Assembly (NCBI GenBank): GCA_015143735.1
Contig: VKHC01000583.1
Coordinates: forward strand, 1-10,839
Reading direction: 5' to 3'
DNA length: 10,839 bases
From: Synura sp. LO234KE
Taxonomy: Eukaryota > Sar > Synurophyceae > Synurales > Mallomonadaceae
This document shows positions 8,466-10,839 of this stretch, piece after piece; position 1 is the stretch's first letter; each line of letters starts with the position of its first letter. The notes below the pieces were generated by a model. The model searched no databases, was not told the DNA's origin, and was given only the letters and a program-made list of their open reading frames with translations. Both the position numbers and the translations under genes were made by a program.

Positions 8466-9096
8466 CTTGCATGTACAACTTCATAACTTCATCTGCGGGC
8501 AGCACTCCGTGGAACATGTAAAACTCGTCTATCGCTCCGTCAAGAAAATAGTCATTGTTCGCGCCATGTTCCCAGTTACTTTTCCGATGCACTGAACTCT
8601 GGAAAAACGCCTTTTCTACATGACAAGAGCCAATTTCCGTTCAAATATATTACCCATTTCCCACTTGGCTCAACTGTCCACACCGCATGTCTCCAAGTGT
8701 TGTCATTGACGTTCAGGTCGAATATCGAGGAATGAAATGCGACACTATCCCCTTAGTGCATTCAATGAAGCAATCACTATTATAAAACAGTCGCCCAAAT
8801 CGCATACCGCCTGAATCGGGTCCACCTCCAAAATCTAATATGAGGCTAAAGGCGTTTCCGCCGGCAAACTTGAACCAGAACGCAAAGCTCAATCCACTAG
8901 TTCCAGTTGTCAAGGACGGGATCTGCACGTATTGAGATAGAGAAGAGGTGAACTGCATCGCTCCTGTGCCCACCATCATATCTGAGGTACTTATGGCAGG
9001 GCTGTTGATCAGCTGGGCGTTGTAAGGGGCTCCTCTCGATCCCAGGTTAAGCAGAGTTGATCCAGTTACAGTGGCCGTGTCGAAGGAGTAGTAGAT
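8466..9096 (-). pseudogene. LamG copy C, acceptor lost and frameshifted
   Basis: The 5' half resembles A, B and D closely: YYSFDTATVTGSTLLNLG, then MQFTSSLSQYVQIP, then LSFAFWFK. The centre differs (FAGGNAFSLILDFGGGPDSG). Frame is lost near 8743-8760, before the recognisable FDLNVNDNTWRHAVWTVEPS. It is lost again near 8580-8605, where about 17 bases present in exon B (the NRTLNYLG region) are missing. The end is conserved again: FLDGAIDEFYMFHGVLPADE then VMKLYMQ and a good donor. The 5' border has no acceptor: similarity starts at ATCTACTACT (9096) directly against foreign LamG sequence. As it stands it cannot be a LamG exon unless the shifts are assembly errors. Confidence 0.75.
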
Positions 9097-9378
9097 TTGA
9101 ACCAGAATGCTTCAGTAGTAGATCTGTGCGCTCCAGTGGAAGAGTGTTTGAACCAGAACGCAAAGCTCAATCCATCAGTTCCAGTTGTCAAGGTTGGGAT
9201 CTGCACGTATTGAGAGAGGGTAGAGGTGAACTGCATCGCTCCTGTGCCCACCATCTTATCTGAGGTACTGATGGCAGGGCTGTTAATCAGCTGGGCGTTG
9301 TAAGCGGCTCCTCCCGATCCCATGTTAAGCAGCGTTGATCCGGACACAGCAGCCGTGTCGAAGAGTAGTGGATAAGCG
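9097..9378 (-). pseudogene. LamG copy D, truncated 5' half with one-base deletion
   Basis: The acceptor ATATCAG (AG at 9380-9379) and exon head CGCTTATCCACTAC match exon A and B. One base is missing in the TACTCCTTCGAC stretch (about 9360-9366), so a phase 1 entry reaches a TGA after about 40 codons. Past the deletion the family frame resumes: FDTAAVSGSTLLNMGSGG, MQFTSTLSQYVQIP, LSFAFWFKHSSTGAH. At 9124 it breaks off, followed by a 27-base scrap (9097-9123) carrying ATCTACTACT and an AFWF-coding piece, and then copy C. The open frame continues upstream through the acceptor to about 9518 by chance, without homology to the other copies. Confidence 0.75.
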
Positions 9379-9938
9379 CTGATATTTTCAAGCAGAATAA
9401 GGGCATGTTGGCCATGGGAAAGGGCGAAGATACTCGATTTGATATTCAAGGTGATGTTTTTCGAACAAGCTAAAATGAGAACACATTCGGCGAGTGTGGC
9501 AATAATTTTATTAAACATCTATCGAGAATGCAAATCATTGCTGCGATGGTGATTGCTCTCGCATGAGATGATGATATGCCGCATTCAATTATAATACCCG
9601 AATCAAATGACATGGGACTTGGACTATAGCCTGAAAAAATCCGTACGCATATTTTTGTAAGGATGAGTAGCGAAGGGTGTTACGAACAAGATAGATAAGC
9701 TCATAGACCTGTCCAAATCATGTGTTCGACAACAGATCATTCGAAAAAAATGCATGTTTATTAAACATGAAACCAGAATAAACATAAAATTGTATTTCCG
9801 GCTAAGGCAATTTCTACCAGGCTTAGACTTTTTTTTGTCCAAATTTGGATATTCTGTGAACCAGAATAACTTCACCGTACTGAGGAATTATTTAAAACAT
9901 CCTATATTTTTTTTAAAAAACTTCCTTCGGTGACATTA
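9379..9938. other. Non-coding flank with a palindrome and a duplicated fragment
   Basis: Upstream of LamG copy D on the minus strand. It includes a CCTTATTCT motif at 9394-9402, shared with the decayed unit near 2346 and positioned like a pre-acceptor element. A 17-base palindrome, CATGTTTATTAAACATG, sits at 9753-9769. The fragment at 9804-9864 is an inverted copy of part of the ORF at 9939-10208. Homopolymer runs of A and T are frequent from 9830 on. A minus frame of 83 codons (9624-9875) begins with ATG but has no recognisable features and overlaps the inverted copy. Confidence 0.45.
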
Positions 9939-10064
9939 CTATTTTTTATAAGATAAGGGCTCGCGTAAAATATTATTGAATAACTCTTTATGGCGCTCGA
10001 GAACGGCTGGTTTCAAAAAATCCAAATTACTACCCTTAAGTCCAAGCCTGGTAGAAATTGCCTT
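9804..10064. repeat. Inverted repeat, arms 9804-9864 and 10007-10064
   Basis: The first 21 bases of the left arm (9804-9824) are the exact reverse complement of 10044-10064, and similarity continues at a lower level through 9864 and 10007. The plus-strand left arm encodes KAISTRL; the right arm, inside the minus-strand ORF, encodes KAISTRLGLKGSNLDFLKP. The left arm is therefore best seen as an inverted, decayed copy of part of that ORF. The arms are about 140 bases apart. Confidence 0.65.
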
Positions 10065-10208
10065 GCTGTAAATGTAATCAGATAACAAATATTTTCTCCA
10101 CAGTAAACTCAATAGGCGAAGAATTGGATCATCCATGTAATGCGACTTATCCACTATTTCGGGTGAATTAAAGGATAGATACGAGGTCAATAGAAGAGCG
10201 AACGTCAT
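9939..10208 (-). CDS. Unidentified ORF of 89 codons
   Basis: This frame starts with ATG (an in-frame TGA lies directly before it) and ends in TAG followed by TAA. The protein is mixed and globular-looking: an N-terminal hydrophobic stretch TFALLLTSYLSF, then EIVDKSHYMDDPILRLLSLL, WRKYLLSDYIYSKAISTRLG and a charged helix-like end DFLKPAVLERHKELFNNILR. The composition is more convincing than its neighbours, and a piece of it is duplicated in inverted orientation at 9804-9864. I do not recognise the family. It could be a last exon, a transposable-element remnant or a chance frame; no polyadenylation signal is obvious after the stop. Confidence 0.35.
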   Translation of the reverse strand: MTFALLLTSYLSFNSPEIVDKSHYMDDPILRLLSLLWRKYLLSDYIYSKAISTRLGLKGSNLDFLKPAVLERHKELFNNILREPLSYKK

Positions 10209-10839
10209 TCAGAGGGCAAGTCAGTCACACTTTCATGATTGAATGAGTACACTTCGAGATCATTTAGAACTAGAACATCAACTTGTTGCCGATCGGTTCT
10301 TTCCAAAAAGTTGATCATTGACCCACGCGCCAAGTAAGATTGTCCCCACTATAATCAAGGTCTTTAACTTCCTTCGTAGTTTTGTCTTAAATATTATTTC
10401 GCTCTACATGAAAGTCCGTTGAAACAAAATGTGAATTGGCCTTGCATTGACGTTGAAAGCAGTCTAGATGCATTTTTAGTCACAATCATAGTCGCTTAAG
10501 TTTGAACGCTTGCTTGGCCGAAAAGAGCAAAAAAATATCCATCCAACCAAGCCAACTTGGTTTTTTTCAGTGTACATATCTCACAGCATCTGGAAATTTT
10601 TCGATGTAGCTTATGTTTCAATAGCTTGCCGACATTCTGATTGTTCCCAAATATCAACACTGAAGAATGCTCGGGTGTCGTTTGCCCCTTTATCTTCGAA
10701 CCCGAAACCATTCCTTCTTATTTCACTTAGCTTAGGTCGAGCAGCCCTTCTTTTTCCCTTTGCCGAAAATCGAATAGTTAATTATGAGGTCAAGTGACAT
10801 GTTGAGAACACGCAGGACAGAAGGACATCATAAAAACCA
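10209..10839. other. Right end, no identified gene
   Basis: Two overlapping frames cover 10496-10797. The minus one (10711-10496) has an ATG and 71 basic, Cys- and Lys-containing codons; the plus one (10510-10797) has 95 codons but no ATG at its start. Neither matches a family I know and at most one could be real. The rest is AT-rich with no visible structure. Confidence 0.4.

Noticed and set aside
9379-9518. Extension of copy D upstream into an apparent 150-codon protein
   Set aside because: It crosses the conserved acceptor, is in frame only because of the one-base deletion in D, and has no counterpart in other copies.
9753-9769. 17-base palindrome as an operator or transposon end
   Set aside because: It is AT-rich, isolated and without a partner; such palindromes are expected by chance in this composition.

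Overview
This window looks like nuclear DNA of a eukaryote. It is AT-rich, has almost no long open frames, and its clearest coding blocks are bounded by GT-AG splice signals rather than by start and stop codons. The lineage cannot be fixed from the sequence. Long introns and a symmetric phase 1-1 exon encoding one extracellular-type domain would suit an animal or a relative of animals, but a protist is not excluded.

The recognisable content is a family of exons, all on the minus strand, that encode a concanavalin A-like/laminin G domain (LamG, Laminin_G_3 type). Exon A (1-556) is open and runs off the left edge. Exon B (1489-2130) is complete: 642 bases with an acceptor, a donor and a full domain of about 214 residues. 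Two more copies sit at 8466-9378 and are broken. D keeps only the 5' half and carries a one-base deletion. C has lost its acceptor and carries two frameshifts. They are fused head to tail through a 27-base scrap of other LamG sequence. Minus-strand transcription would run D/C, then B, then A. This is probably part of one large gene with repeated LamG exons that are gained and lost by duplication, although a cluster of small genes or exon fossils remains possible.

Just upstream of exon B (2165-2530) is an array of decayed short units, each a splice acceptor plus the first 25 or so bases of the LamG exon. Two neighbouring units are 74 bases long.

The rest (2531-8465 and 9379-10839) is mostly intron-like or intergenic. 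Within it are: a possible piggyBac-type transposase scrap (about 4168-4375, minus); a decayed plus-strand coding remnant (5968-6528) ending in an imperfect 69-base repeat; duplicated remnants of an unidentified gene (7150-8330, minus); an 89-codon unidentified minus-strand ORF (9939-10208); and an inverted, partly diverged copy of part of that ORF at 9804-9864. No rRNA, tRNA, CRISPR array or intact mobile element was found.
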